A stretch of 64,000 bases of DNA, taken from assembly GCA_023213315.1 (NCBI GenBank), contig JAKCPI010005239.1, forward strand, positions 27,830 through 91,829. The letters are read 5' to 3'. Under the pieces are notes generated by a model. The model was not told the DNA's origin, ran no database searches, and saw nothing but the letters and a program-made list of their open reading frames with translations. Origin of the DNA: Euborellia annulipes. Its lineage: Eukaryota > Arthropoda > Insecta > Dermaptera > Anisolabididae. The position numbers and the translations under genes are program-made. Positions 20,240 through 31,867 of this stretch are shown piece after piece. Position 1 is the stretch's first letter. Every line of letters begins with the position of its first letter.

Positions 20240-21475
20240 TCTTTTGTACAAAATTTGTTTTTTTTCTCTGGTTTTTTAATCCTTTGGGTGGTCTTTTCTG
20301 AAATTACCTTATTTACTATAATTATTTAATTAAAAAAAATAGATTTTGAATTTTATTATTCCACTTAAAATGATAACGTTATATATTAACTCATCTCAAA
20401 TAGAATTAACCTACAAACCACCCAAGGTGTTAATAATTAAATAAAATAAATAAACGACCCTCTTAGAGACAAAGTCCTCGATGGCTAGTTCCAGACAACC
20501 ATATTACAAATTTATATTAATAATATCAATATAAAACAGCAAACAAAACTTAAAAAAAAAATATATGCCCATTATAAATCATTTATTAATTTACAATTCC
20601 AACCGATTAAAATCGGCAATGGTGGCAGATTATTCATATATTATTATTAAAATTCTTTAATTGATTTTGTACGAGTTATGATACAAATAAAATACATTTG
20701 ATATTAATGTAAAAGATAAAATGAAGCCAAGGTTTTAATAAATTAATATAAGTTAGTGAACATGGTTGTCTAATGAATACACGAGATGTAATTAATGGTT
20801 TCTTGTATCTTGCCATCGATAACAGAATAACCTTTTTATGCACAAGAATCTTTCACTTTTATAAATTGTCAAAAAAAACTTCTTTTTATCGTTAGTTTAG
20901 GTCCTTGGGAATTAGAATATAACTTGTTGAAAAAAATATAAAATAATTAAGGCCCATATTTAAATTAACTTCTTTGATTCTAAATGACATACATTCACCA
21001 GATTCATACTGTGTGAATTTGTTAAATGGTAGTGGGAATTATTTATTACCTACACTTAATAGCTGACTAGAGATATTTGCTAGGATTTATATTATTATAA
21101 AATAGATGTGACCATCAAGTAATTTAAATAATAAATAATAATAAAAAAAAATGTTATGATTGTGTAACATTTAAAATCATTTTAAAAGTGAAAATTTTTA
21201 CTTTCTCTATCTATAAATACAGAAATAAATTCGATGTCAGATTTAAACGGAAATTGACACCATCTTTGCCCCAAAAAGGGTCCCGTAAAATACTCTTTGT
21301 GTGTCTGATTTTGTATTAACTCATTAACTCAAAATCTGATTAAAATTCAGATAATTAGCCAATAAATTATTCCATATTCCCCTAAATATTGTTTAGTACT
21401 GGCTTTATTTATAAATGGGAATATAATCATAAGCTTATATATAATTTAAAAAATTAAGGAAAAACTAAAAACTTC
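20240..21475. other. AT-rich, no feature recognised
   Basis: Non-repetitive AT-rich sequence with short poly-A runs. No repeats, splice-bounded open frames or RNA genes were seen. Confidence 0.5.
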
Positions 21476-21479
21476 CTGT

Positions 21480-21722
21480 TTTTTTTTTTAACATTCACAC
21501 TCACACACATTCACACTGTCTTTTCGGCAACTCTGGCCATATAAGACATTTACGATAACCGTTATTGATTTAATATACATATATGGGGTCCAGGCATTCT
21601 TATTTAAGCCATTTGGTATCCAATTGGCTTAAATAAAATCATCGGACTGCCTGGGGGTCCGAACCCGCGACGTTTGGTATACGAGGTTAGCACGCTAACC
21701 TCTACGCCAAGCCCCGAGGGCT
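21480..21722 (-). mobile_element. tRNA-derived SINE (T1 family)
   Basis: The minus-strand head has A box TGGCGTAGAGGTTAGC (21694-21709) and B box GGTTCGGACCC (21657-21667). The body contains CAGTCCGATGATTTTATTTA, then the tail AGTTGCCGAAAAG and a TG-rich terminus. Other copies: 24350, 35925, 49056, 58705. Confidence 0.8.
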
Positions 21723-21724
21723 AA

Positions 21725-24345
21725 ACTTTAAGTTAATCTAAAATGAATTTTTGAAGTTTTTAAAATCTTAAAAAAAAAAAAGATTGAGGCGTGGAAGTAC
21801 CAAAGAAGTATCTGCCATTTTTTGAGATTTTCTGTAAGAAATATAGTATTAATATATACTTACTACAAATGTGTATGTACTGCATGCCCTGAGAAAGAGA
21901 ATATGTGCCTCTCGAAATTTGGAAGCCTCTGAGGTGCGATAAAAGATGTCACTGTTCTGTTTTTAAACAGTTTTTCGCGATTACCTCGGGATTCTAATTT
22001 TGGCACTTATCTCCATTGGTACTTCCAAGCATCAACTCCTGACAGTTTTTAGCTGTTAATTAACGCGCTTATTCATGACACGATCTTTTATTATAAAAAT
22101 TTAATTTTAAATTTAGCGATTTAGAATTAGGAAAAACAAATTTTTATCAAGAATAACATGTTTAGGTTCATACTCCAGTCTTCGTCAGAATAAACATTGT
22201 TTGAGAAAGAATAATTTTTTTTCAAAACTTTTCTATCCGTTACTTCATTTATATTGTACTGTTATTGATACTGTTTATAATATATTAAAAAGATCTTTAA
22301 TTTTTAGTAGAGTTACCTTCAATGGATATTTTTGGACTAAAATTTTTCAGATAAATTGTTCAATTTATAATTAAAATTTTATTATTATCCCTATAGTTAG
22401 GTAGCTCTTGGAACTCTCTTCAAAGTTTTAGAGCAAATTTAAGGGAGTGGAGGATAATACATGTAGAAAGCTTGGTGGAGAAGAAAAAACAACAGTTTTA
22501 CATAATTTTTGGTATTCAACCATTTATTAATAAGTATTTGTTGACAAGACTATTTTTTCTGGGGGTGCTAAACTTAATTACGAATTCAATCGGGAACTTA
22601 CTTTAACATGCAGACAGAATGACAGAAATGTCGAAATTATATAAATAAAAGACATTAGATCTGTACTAACTAAATTCATGTGTTAGTGTAAAATAGGAAG
22701 AGATAAAATGTCAAAAATAAAAATAGTAATTTTAATATAAATAACTCTGAAGGCCTGAAAAACTCATTTAGACACTATCTGATTCTGGCATGCTTTTCCT
22801 TGGAACGTGTTGGACATTTTATTATTATTATTATTATTATATTTTTTTTTAAACGCTACCAATTGTTCGAGAATGGCTCTCTCTAATGAATAGCCGGAGT
22901 TTGTTGGGGAGGGAGAAAGAGCCGATAGGTAGGTGTGCGTGTGCTAGGTGGGTTAGGTAGCCGGTGCAATTAGTACCTGAAGAAGTTGAGGGCCCGGGCT
23001 TAAGCCATGAATTATCGGGGAAGTACCCTGAGGCGACGATGTCGGCGGGCCTCGCGTGAGAATCTCTTAGGTCAATGCGTAGCAGCATCTGCGTAGCATC
23101 CATCCTCTCTCACTCTCTTTCTCTCCTGTTGTTGTTTAAGAAGTTTTGTGAATGGAAACCACGGCATGTCACGCAAAACCTTCTCTCTATCTCTCTCTTT
23201 CTCGCTTTATCTCGTAAGGTTTGTTCGTGACTCACTCGACCCAACGAACGATCGACCAGCTATTAATGTGCGACAATCAAAATAAAATAAAAAAATCACG
23301 GTTAGCTACATACGAACCCAATCAGGTAGTCATAAATAAACTTATTTATTTCCTTTCAATAATTAAATGAAAGTGAAAATACAGGTAATAATAATCTGGA
23401 AAACACTTCATCAATGCTAAATAAGAGGATTAACAGCTCCTAAAAGCTAATGAGTATTTTATAGGCTATAGGAATTACGCTAACACAAAATATTTATAAT
23501 CCTAAAACGAACAAACAAGTATTTATTTTATTGGGAATATAACTTAAATAATTCGAACAAGTTTTTCGCATTAGACTAAATACATTCATTATCAAAATAT
23601 TTATGAAATAATAAAGTAAAATGAATAAAAATAAACGACTATTAAGTCTTATCTAGAATATAGTAGGTACGTAACTATTATTTCTTCACTATAGACTTGA
23701 TTTGATAATTATTTTTTTATAAAAATACAGGAGTCATTTTCACAGCATATGCTGCTTTCCTCTTATGAAAATATTAATAGCTATAATAGATAGCCCTATA
23801 ATTTTGGTTTTCTAAATTTTAGGGAAAATTATTGTGATTTCATAAAACTTTTATTCATTTAATTTTTAAAATCCATTGTTGGAGAGAATAGTCTTAAGTG
23901 GAAATAAATATGTTTATGAAAAGGTAAAAATAACAGTAAAATTCACAGTCGAAATTTATGTCCTAGGGCGCGTCGCGACTCAGACCTCTTCTTTCTGTTA
24001 TTTATTAATTTTTACTTTTTCCAGTATTATTTTATTTGTTGTTATCAAAAATCAGAAAAATCAGGTTAAGGGGAGAGGCGTCATTTGAGAAACGTAATAG
24101 CTTGGAAAAGAAAATTAGCACGAGAGAGAGAGAAAATTTAACACCAACTAATTAAATCTGGATTCGGATTTCGGAAAATTTCACGACTATTTGAATCATT
24201 TCGTGTAAATCATTGACTTAATTATAAAATTTGTATAGTAATTTGTTAATGCAATGTTCTTTGTTGTCGTGCCTCCGCGGGCTAACATTCACAACAAAAA
24301 ATATTTTAATAAAAGTATTTTTATATTTAATAGAAGAATTTTTTT
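21725..24345. other. Mostly unique; GC-richer island at 22850-23290
   Basis: The island at 22850-23290 has near-even base composition in an AT-rich setting, no stop-free splice-bounded exon I can defend, and CT-rich tracts at 23103-23215. It may be regulatory or an untranslated exon. (ATT)n at 22818-22838. The remainder is AT-rich without recognisable features. Confidence 0.35.
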
Positions 24346-24349
24346 TTTT

Positions 24350-24559
24350 TAAACACTCACACTTTTCTCATTCACACTCTCACTCACACACACATTCACA
24401 CAGCCTTTTCGGCAACTCAGGCCATATAAGGCTTTCACGATATCCGTTATTGGGGGTCCAGATGGCTTAAATAAAATCATCGGACTGCCTGGGGCCCGAA
24501 CCCGCGACTTTTGGTATACGAGGTTATCACGCTAAACTCTACACCAAGCCCGTGGGCTA
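24350..24559 (-). mobile_element. tRNA-derived SINE (T1 family)
   Basis: Inverted head with TGGTGTAGAGTTTAGC and GGTTCGGGCCC; body GATGATTTTATTTAAGCCAT; tail TTGCCGAAAAGGC and a (GTGTGAATGTG) terminus. It ends 20 bp before the foldback at 24579. Confidence 0.75.
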
Positions 24560-24759
24560 ATAGAATAATTAAATCTAACAAGGGGAGGGCACGACCTTGG
24601 CATTTCATTTTGGGATGAAACTTCGGGTGATGATTGTAGACCGTTAGGGGGTTCACCCCTTGAAATAGTAACGCGCAACGCTCAATAGTTTCGGAGAAAA
24701 TGACGTTTAAAAAATTCAAAGTCCGCTTATATACTAGTTAGGCTTTTTATATGACAATG

Positions 24760-24844
24760 GCGACAATAGTCTAGTAGGTAGCGTGTCTACCTACCAAATG
24801 GGCGCTTGGGGTTCGAATCCCGTGCACGACTTGTTTTTTTTTTT
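24760..24844 (+). tRNA. tRNA-like Pol III unit, left arm
   Basis: A box TAGTCTAGTAGG (24767-24778) and B box GGTTCGAATCC (24810-24820) both match consensus, with 31 bp between them. A run of 11 T (24834-24844) follows and would terminate Pol III. The T stem has only three good pairs and no 7-bp acceptor stem closes, so it is a tRNA-derived promoter and not a functional tRNA. Confidence 0.55.
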
Positions 24845-25381
24845 AATTAAAATATTTATTTTATTGTTTTTACAATTAAATAAATTTATTATTTAATATT
24901 AAAAATTATTTATTAATAAATAACTATAGTGTTATTTTGCTAACAAAAAAAAGACTAAATTTTAAATCATAATTATATTCAATAGCAATATTTTAAATAA
25001 CTACCAAATAAATACACTATTATTTAATAAACTATTCTTCAAAATACTATAATTTAGGCTATTAATAAGTAAAAAGTTTCAATCTTATTTCTTGATTTTA
25101 CATTATAAGCATTTATACATTATACTTTTTTATTACAAACGTGAGACTGAATGATAATCATCATAAAAACATTTGAAACAAAAATTTTTTCGGCATCTAG
25201 CACAATTAATTAAAGCGGAATAATTTTTACAAGAACAATGAATTATTTTTTAAAAGATCAGTTGGAAAACAGACAAACATCATTTACGTTCACAAAAATT
25301 TCTCTATTAATATATAATCTATAATATTAAATAATCAATTTATTTAATTATAAAAACAATAAAATAAATAATTTAATAAAA

Positions 25382-25460
25382 AAAAAAATAAGTCGAGGCG
25401 AGATTCGAACCCCAAGCGCCAGTTTGGTGGGTAGACACGCTACCTGCTAGACTATTGTCG
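25382..25460 (-). tRNA. tRNA-like Pol III unit, right arm
   Basis: Inverted counterpart: A box TAGTCTAGCAGG (25443-25454), B box GGTTCGAATCT (25401-25411, one mismatch), then a T run. It points toward the element centre, so the two units are convergent. Confidence 0.55.
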
Positions 25461-25665
25461 CCATTGTCATATAAAAAGCCTAACTAGTATATAAGCGAAC
25501 TTTGAACTTTTTAAACGTCATTTTCTCCGTATCTATTGAGCGTTGCGCGTTACTATTTCAAGGGGTGAACCCCCTAACGGTATACAATCATCACCCGAAG
25601 TTTCATCCCAAAATGAAATGCCAAGGTCGTGCCCTCCCCTTGTAAGTAAGATAACACAAGATTTT

Positions 25666-26527
25666 TTTTACTTTCTCTTACCTATGTATATATGTAATAG
25701 TATTGGATTCATGTCAAAAATTCGATGTCGAGATTTTGATGGATCTTCACTTTTTGAGGTCCCCTGAATCCAAAAAGGTGGTTTTCGCGACATGGTCTGT
25801 CTGTGGGTGGGGTGTGTGGGTGTGTGTGTGTGTGTGTTCAATTTTAAGCATGAAGGAATTGAGCTAGGAGGTTGAAATTTTATATTTAAGTTAAATACCT
25901 CCGGGACCGGAAAAATAAGCTTTTAATCAAAATCGGCCACACAGACTATTACTTCACTACTTTAATGGATTTTTCAGTTTTGATTTCCTCAAAATTCGCT
26001 CCAAAGATTTTGGATTAAAATTCAAAATTCAATTTAGATGCTTTTTCAAATATGATTCTCGTTTTCACCTAACCTGTTTAACCACATTTACTGTTTGATG
26101 GGCAAAGTTGAATAGAAATGGTTCCAAACTAACAAAATTCATTAATATTGATTTAGGGAAATTGAATGTTTTAGAATCAAAATTTTAATTTATTTTGATA
26201 AATAAAAAACATAACAAATTTGGGATCTAGTAAACTTGTGAGTACTCTTTGGCGATTAAAAGCTTATTTCTATGGTCCCGGGAAATTTATTTAAATTTAA
26301 TTTAAATTTTCAAACTCCTTAGCTTAATATCCTTCATGCTTACAAGGTATAAATTCACAGGACATGTCCACAACCACTATTTTTACAGATAATGTGGAAA
26401 CACTTTTTGGATTCGATCAAAATCTCGGATTTGAAGATCCATCCAAAATCTCGTCATCTAATTTTTGACATGTTAATCCAATACTTTCTCTCTATATATG
26501 GATTATAAATATACACAGGTAAGTAAA
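25666..26527. mobile_element. Hairpin-microsatellite family, foldback derivative
   Basis: Starts TACTTTCTCTTACCTATG and ends ACACAGGTAAGTA. Both sides carry the family's tail segment (GAGATTTTGATGGATCTTCA and, inverted, GGATTCGATCAAAATCTC). The middle contains the AAAATCGGCC and TCAAAATTCGCTCC segments. It is diverged compared with the full copies at 42-57 kb. Confidence 0.6.
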
Positions 26528-27250
26528 AAAAGGTCGGACCAGGCCGAGAGCACAACCTTGCCCACCCTCTATTACCGCAACATGTTTGTTATGTAAGAAA
26601 AGAATATTGCCCCCTCCCCCCATGGTCCGATGTTTATCAAAAAGTTTTTCAGTTCTTGGCCTCTACCCCTAGTTTATGGGTGCAAAATTTCAAAACAATT
26701 TAACAAATAGTTTTTAAGTTTTCGTTGACGAAAAAAATTACCACAGTCACACACAGACACACAGACATTATTTCACTACTTAAATGGATTCAGGACACCT
26801 CAAAACGCATTTTGGCATCTTCGTTTCAATTTAGATTTTTTTATGATTAACTTTACCTACCTAACCTACGGCTGATGGGCAAAGTTGAAAAGAAAGGAAA
26901 CTAATAAAATTCTTTAAATTGATTTAAGGAAATTAATTTTCTAGAATAAATTTTAATTTTTTTTGATCAATACACACCATAACAAATTTATTAACAAACT
27001 TGTGAGTTCTTTATAAATTATTTCTATGTTCCCATGATAATTTATTAAAATTTAATTCAAATTGGTCTTTTTCATGAAATCCTTAGTTAATATATTATTT
27101 AGAAGGTATAAATTACAGGAAATGTTAGAAACTATATTTACAATAATAAAAGTTTTAGGTTTAATTAAAAGGGATTTGAATTTATCAGCAGCTCATCATC
27201 TAAAAATGTTAAAATTATAGATGGGATTTAAATATTCTCCCTTTAAGTAA
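26528..27250. other. Diverged repeat debris
   Basis: Contains another CA/CAGA microsatellite (26745-26770) followed by GGATTCAGGACACCTCAAAA, the family tail again, and weakly matching stretches. ACGGCTGATGGGCAAAGTT (26870) recurs inverted near 59262. No gene. Confidence 0.4.
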
Positions 27251-27289
27251 AAATAGGGGATTAACTTTCTAAAAGTCTGGCATATCATT

Positions 27290-27680
27290 TCAATTTTATT
27301 ATTCTTGCTAGGGATTTTAATAAAGCTCTCCCGAGTTGTAAATAACGTTGGCTGATGTTATGCAGCAAATCGGAACGGAACAAATACCAAAGAGCCAAGC
27401 TGGCCCCCAGGCCAAGAAGGAGCGGTCTTTTCTCTCCCTCTCTCCAGAGACAAATTATTTGATTTCTTTCGATAATAAAGTCTCAATAATTGCTCAGTCC
27501 GGGCGATAATATCATCGAGGAACATTGCCATTGGATGTTCGACATCGTTGTTCAATAAAGTTCCAACACGCCCAGAATGGCATTCTTTGATCGAACTATA
27601 TGCTCTATTATTGCATGCTGGACATTCCGGTATATATGTTGAGGTTATTAATCCGTCAGTTAGGCAATCAGAAAATCAGA
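27290..27680. other. Non-repetitive island, function unknown
   Basis: More balanced base composition (AAGAGCCAAGCTGGCCCCCA, TCAGTCCGGGCGATAATATC) than its surroundings and no repeat hallmarks. A minus-strand frame of 65 codons (27358-27555) starting MNNDVEHPMAMF is not recognised and has no convincing splice sites. Possibly regulatory. Confidence 0.25.
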
Positions 27681-28245
27681 ATTATTTGTAAGCGGGATTA
27701 AAAACAAGATCAATGCAATTAGAGGCTGCTTATAAAAACGCCTTTTAATTAACCATCAGAGAAGTTAAAGGGGATGTAGAAAGAATTTTCAAATATACTC
27801 CGCAATACTTCAAATATATGTTAAATCGCTTTCCAGCATAATACATAAAAGAATCTTTAAAGAATTTTTATGTTAATTGGTATCCAAATCTCAATCTTGA
27901 TTAAGTAAATTTTACTATGATTTTAATAAAAAATATTTTTCTTCTATTATTCAATATCTTCTATCTACTATCAAACTTGAAATTAAAAAAATATATTAAG
28001 TATAGCTAGGGCTTCTGCTTTGAGGATAAACAGATATCTCTAGTAGCTACCTGGTAGTCTTAGTTTTTTATAGAGCAAGGTTAAAACTTCTTCTAGTAGA
28101 AAAGATTCAATATTTTAATTATTTTATTTCAATTCCATTTCTCAATTAAACAAAATTAATTTTTTTTTTTTTTAATCATTAATTCATAATTTTATTCATC
28201 TAAGCATTTAAAATAATATAAAATTTGATTAAATATTTTTTTATA

Positions 28246-28420
28246 AAGGCCTTTTTCGAAATATCAAGTCATTTAGACCCCGTTCGTTCCTATTTATTTC
28301 AAATGATTGGTATCTATTATAATTCAAATGAAATAAATTCCTCACCTATGATGGGATTTGAACCCTTGACCTTTGCTTTCAGATGCTATTGCTCTACCTC
28401 TGAACCATAGGTCCAGGGCT
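28246..28420 (-). mobile_element. tRNA-derived SINE (T2 family)
   Basis: Minus-strand head: TGGTTCAGAGGTAGAGCAAT (A box) and GGTTCAAATCC (B box). The body is TTCAAATGAAATAAATTCC inverted, and the tail GGGGTCTAAATGACTTG. Complete-looking head. Confidence 0.7.
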
Positions 28421-28612
28421 TTGATTAAATATAATAAATGTATATGTCGAATAATAAATATTCTGTCTATATTTCATTATCTTCTCTAATAGATTTCGAG
28501 GAAATTAGTTCAGACCACCTTATAGGCAGCTAAGGGTAGAGGTTGCCTATCTTCAAGGGAGGGATTTTCTTATGAAACCACGTAATATGAGCCAGTAAAA
28601 TTAGAAGTTCAC

Positions 28613-28824
28613 CCGAGTAAAAATGATTAAAAATGATCGACGGATCCACACATTCGCAGCAGGTCTGCATAGTGAACCTTTAGGGACACAGGGATACACA
28701 CGCCCACACCAGGGACTCACAGTAGATCGAGTGACCAGAAGAAAAATGTGTGTCCCTGGTTATCTATGTGTGCCTCTAAAGGTTCACAATGCAGACCTGA
28801 TCCGTGTGGATCCCTTTTACTCAG
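28613..28824. mobile_element. GAGTAAAAATG foldback element
   Basis: Left arm GAGTAAAAATGATTAAAAAT then GATCGACGGATCCACAC; right arm GTGTGGATCCCTTTTACTC. The arms share AGGTCTGCAT and GAACCTTTAGGGACACA. This uninterrupted copy gives the empty site for the hAT at 13646-13902. Confidence 0.75.
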
Positions 28825-28879
28825 GCATTGAAAATATTTTTTCTTTCATGTTTATTGAGTTGGCAAGGAACCTCATTTA

Positions 28880-29505
28880 TTCCTAATTAACTAAGTTTCA
28901 CCCCGACCAGCTAAAAAATTATACTTTCTATAAAAATGAATAAATAAAAGCAGATTTATTAGTTAGCTGAATCCAATTTCCTCGATCATACTACATTGTC
29001 GAGCAGAGATATTTAATTCAAAAACTAATCAAAACTATAAAAATATTCAAATATTTTAATATCCCACGAGACTTCTAGAAAAAAAAAAAAATCTAGTCGT
29101 AAATATGAATTTATTTATTTATTTTTTTCACTCACTAAAACTATTATATAAAATCATAAAAGAATATTAATACCTACTTGCAGTACAACTATTCTTCTCT
29201 TTTTCCAATAACAACCTGCAGCCGGATAAAGTATTTCTTAATAAACTATAAATCACTTTCAACGATATTAAATTTTTTTAGAATTATAACTTATCAATTA
29301 TCTGAAAATCCTTGTATACCCCACCTTATAACACTTTTCATAACTCTTTCTTATATTATTATTTATGATCGAGTTAAAAAAAAATTATATTCTATTAAAA
29401 TAAGTAAGAGCCTTTAATCAAATCTAGAAATCTCGTTATCCCTATAAACCAATTTTAAAGAGAGAATTTCGAATTTCGCTAAAGGAATAAATAAAGAAAC
29501 AAATG
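28880..29505. other. AT-rich, no feature recognised
   Basis: AT-rich non-repetitive sequence. The 79-codon frame at 29178-29417 is low-complexity and not convincing. Confidence 0.45.
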
Positions 29506-29509
29506 AATT

Positions 29510-29750
29510 TTTACTTTCTCTTACCTATGTATATATGTAATATATATATATAGAGAGAAAGTATTGGATTCATGTCAAAAATTCGATGTCGAGATTTTGA
29601 TGGATCTTCACGTTTTGAGGTCCCCTGAATCCAAAAAAGTGGTTTTCGCGACATGGTCTGTCTGTGGGTGTGTGTGTGTCTGTGTTCAATTTTAAGCATG
29701 AAGGAATTGAGCTACGAGGTTGAAATTTTATATTTAAGTTAAATATTAAC
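29510..29750 (-). mobile_element. Hairpin-microsatellite element, 3' portion
   Basis: Inverted terminal hairpin (TTTACTTTCTCTTACCTATG...GAGAGAAAGTA), then the conserved tail, a GTGTGTGTC microsatellite and part of the body up to AAGTTAAATA, where similarity stops. 5'-truncated. Confidence 0.7.
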
Positions 29751-30980
29751 TGGAAGATATTTGGTGAAGGGGTAGGAAGAATTTTATCTTTAGAAAAGAG
29801 CTAAAAGAAAGGGCAGCCATTCTAGATCAATTAATAGAAAATATGTGTGATTTGGTCATTTGGAGTTTCCTAAATTCCAAGATGCAAAAATGAATTTTGT
29901 AACTACTGTAAATACTACATACTACTATATACTACTATATTAAAAGGCAATCAAATTAAAAAGATGAAATCAGATGAAATTACATATTTTAATGTCTTTT
30001 TATAATGTCCTGAAGAGACCCCTTTTTCCTCCCCTCTCATCGGAGAGTAACTGACATTTTGGCATTTTTTTTTTTTTTTTTTTTTGATACTCTGATAATT
30101 TTTTTTTATTAAAAAAATACACCATAATTTTAATTTTAAATAACCTGATGCAGGTACCCAAACTCCTAAGTTCCTGGCATTCTGTATAATTAACCCTTAT
30201 CCTCCTAATGGTGCGTTTTTGCGTTTTAAGAAAGAATAGAATTAGGCTAAATTGAAAATCAATTATTTTTTATATGAATGAATTATTATTTATTTATATA
30301 TAGACTATATTTTTTTTTTCATTTTGAATTTGAATCTAAATTATTATTCTTTTTTTTTTTGTTCGTCCTTGAATTGAAACCTTTATTATATATCGTGATG
30401 TAAATAGTGCATTCGTGATCATGGAAGAGGAATCTCTCTCTTTCTATTTCTCCTTAACTAGCTATCAATAGTGAATGGAACAGACGAATGCTAAGCTTTT
30501 CATTTCATTTGAATGTCTACACTAGCAGTATGTAGCCTACATGATGTTCGGATCGAACGAGTTATGAATGAAACGAAACCTGTGGGGTGAAGGGGAATCA
30601 ATGGAGCCGGTAGCCCAGGGAAGGCGGCGCCAGTCACGTTGGCCTCCAGGCCATGGGTCCCCCACCAGCACATAGTCCCCCTCTACCCAGAGCAATATAT
30701 AGGGGCCTACCTGCCAGACTGCTAGAGTTATCCACTTGGGGGTTAAGAATTATCTTTATTTTAAATTACACTTTAATCATTGGAATATAAAATATATTGA
30801 ACATAAACATTCCCGAAAATAAGATTAAGAAATTGTAGACAAATTTGTGTGCAAAATTCACTAAAATATTTGTAAATAATCACTAAAATATTTACGACTG
30901 AAGCTGAAATTTATTCTTTGGAAAAGATAAAATTGGTGGGGGGTAGTTATGTCATAGCTAAATTTTGTTACTTTTCATTA
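29751..30980. other. Unique; GC-richer island at 30560-30740
   Basis: The island (GGCGGCGCCAGTCACGTTGG, CCATGGGTCCCCCACCAGCA) has a TATATA box at about 30692 upstream of GGGGCCTACCTGCCAGACTG. It could be a promoter or an untranslated exon, but no coding frame or splice pair was defended. The rest is AT-rich with T runs. Confidence 0.3.
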
Positions 30981-30982
30981 TT

Positions 30983-31459
30983 ACTTTCTCTTACCTATAT
31001 ATGTTAAAGTATTGGTTTCATGTCAAAAGTTCGATGTCGAGATTTTGATAGACACATTTGAGGCCCCCGAATCCAAAAATGTGGTTTTCGCAACATGATC
31101 TGACTGTCTGTGTGTTAGTGTGTCTGTCTGTGAACAAAATATCCCAAGAACGAAATGAACTACGAGGTTGAAATTTTATATTTAAGTAAGGCACCCTCTT
31201 GAGGGGTGTAAATAAGCTTTTGAACAAAATCGGCCAAAGAGTATTAGTTCTTTTCTGATGTACTTTTTCAGTTAGTTTCGATTTTCTCAAAATTCGCTCT
31301 AACAATTTTGATTAAAATTCAAAAATCAATTATTTTTTTAGATGCTCTTTAGAATGTATATTCTCATTTTGCTCTCAAAATTGTTTGAAGCACTCTTTAC
31401 TCTTGTAACTTCAAAAGAAAGATCTGGTGTGATAAGCTGTGCGACCATTCACACCAGAT
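30983..31459 (-). mobile_element. Hairpin-microsatellite element, internally deleted
   Basis: The inverted 3' end (ACTTTCTCTTACCTATATAT), tail, TGTCTGTC microsatellite, body and a compact version of the 5' hairpin: GATCTGGTGTGAT...ATTCACACCAGATT (31421-31459) with a short loop. The MITE at 31460 begins exactly behind it. Confidence 0.65.
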
Positions 31460-31863
31460 TTTTAAGGTGCGCATCTCGTGGTGGTGATTTTGAGAGGTTC
31501 CAGCGGCCACAATTTTGAAGCTATCTATCTCAAATTATTTTTTTAATTAAAGCTATTTAAAATATCTACAACTTATAGAGAAGCCCTTTTTAGATTTTCA
31601 AAAAAAAAAAAATTTTTTATTAATCACATTTAATAAAAGATATTTTATAAAAATTCGGTCTATATCTTATAGATAATTATATTAGTAATCATTGTCTTAT
31701 AAAATAATTAATTTTTTACCTTTAATTAATTAGCTGGAACCTTTCAAATGAAAGGGAATAAAATCTTTGTTTCCCAATGAGGAGAACTAACGCCATCTCT
31801 TGCCGCCTAGAGTAACCAGCTTCTGAATCGGCTATTAACGGTTTTTCGAGGCTCGCCCCTTAA
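31460..31863. mobile_element. MITE with TTAAGG...CCTTAA ends, 404 bp
   Basis: Ends TTAAGGTGCGCATCTCG and CGAGGCTCGCCCCTTAA; AGAT on both sides (31456-31459, 31864-31867). Same family as 372-1275, without the inner insertion, so it serves as the empty site for that copy. Confidence 0.65.
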
Positions 31864-31867
31864 AGAT

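Larger units (their letters stand above)
24579..25642. mobile_element. 1064-bp foldback with a Pol III unit in each arm
   Basis: The ends CAAGGGGAGGGCACGACC and GGTCGTGCCCTCCCCTTG start an inverted repeat of about 350 bp per arm, around 95% alike, with an AT-rich centre. TAA at 24576-24578 and 25643-25645 fits a 3-bp target duplication of the PIF/Harbinger kind (TWA). Each arm carries A box, B box and T run. No ORF of note: non-autonomous. Confidence 0.8.

Noticed and set aside
20100..20240. Genuine 5S rRNA gene
   Set aside because: Too diverged in the first half, no terminator at the expected place, and joined to a SINE tail.
21640..21722. Functional tRNA gene in T1 SINE heads
   Set aside because: The same head is followed by the same body and tail in several copies, which identifies a SINE.
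22849..23103. 84-codon minus-strand frame in the GC-richer island
   Set aside because: No recognisable motif and no splice sites; open frames are expected in GC-richer DNA.
24760..24844. Functional tRNA gene
   Set aside because: Boxes A and B are perfect, but the acceptor stem does not close and the T stem has only three pairs.
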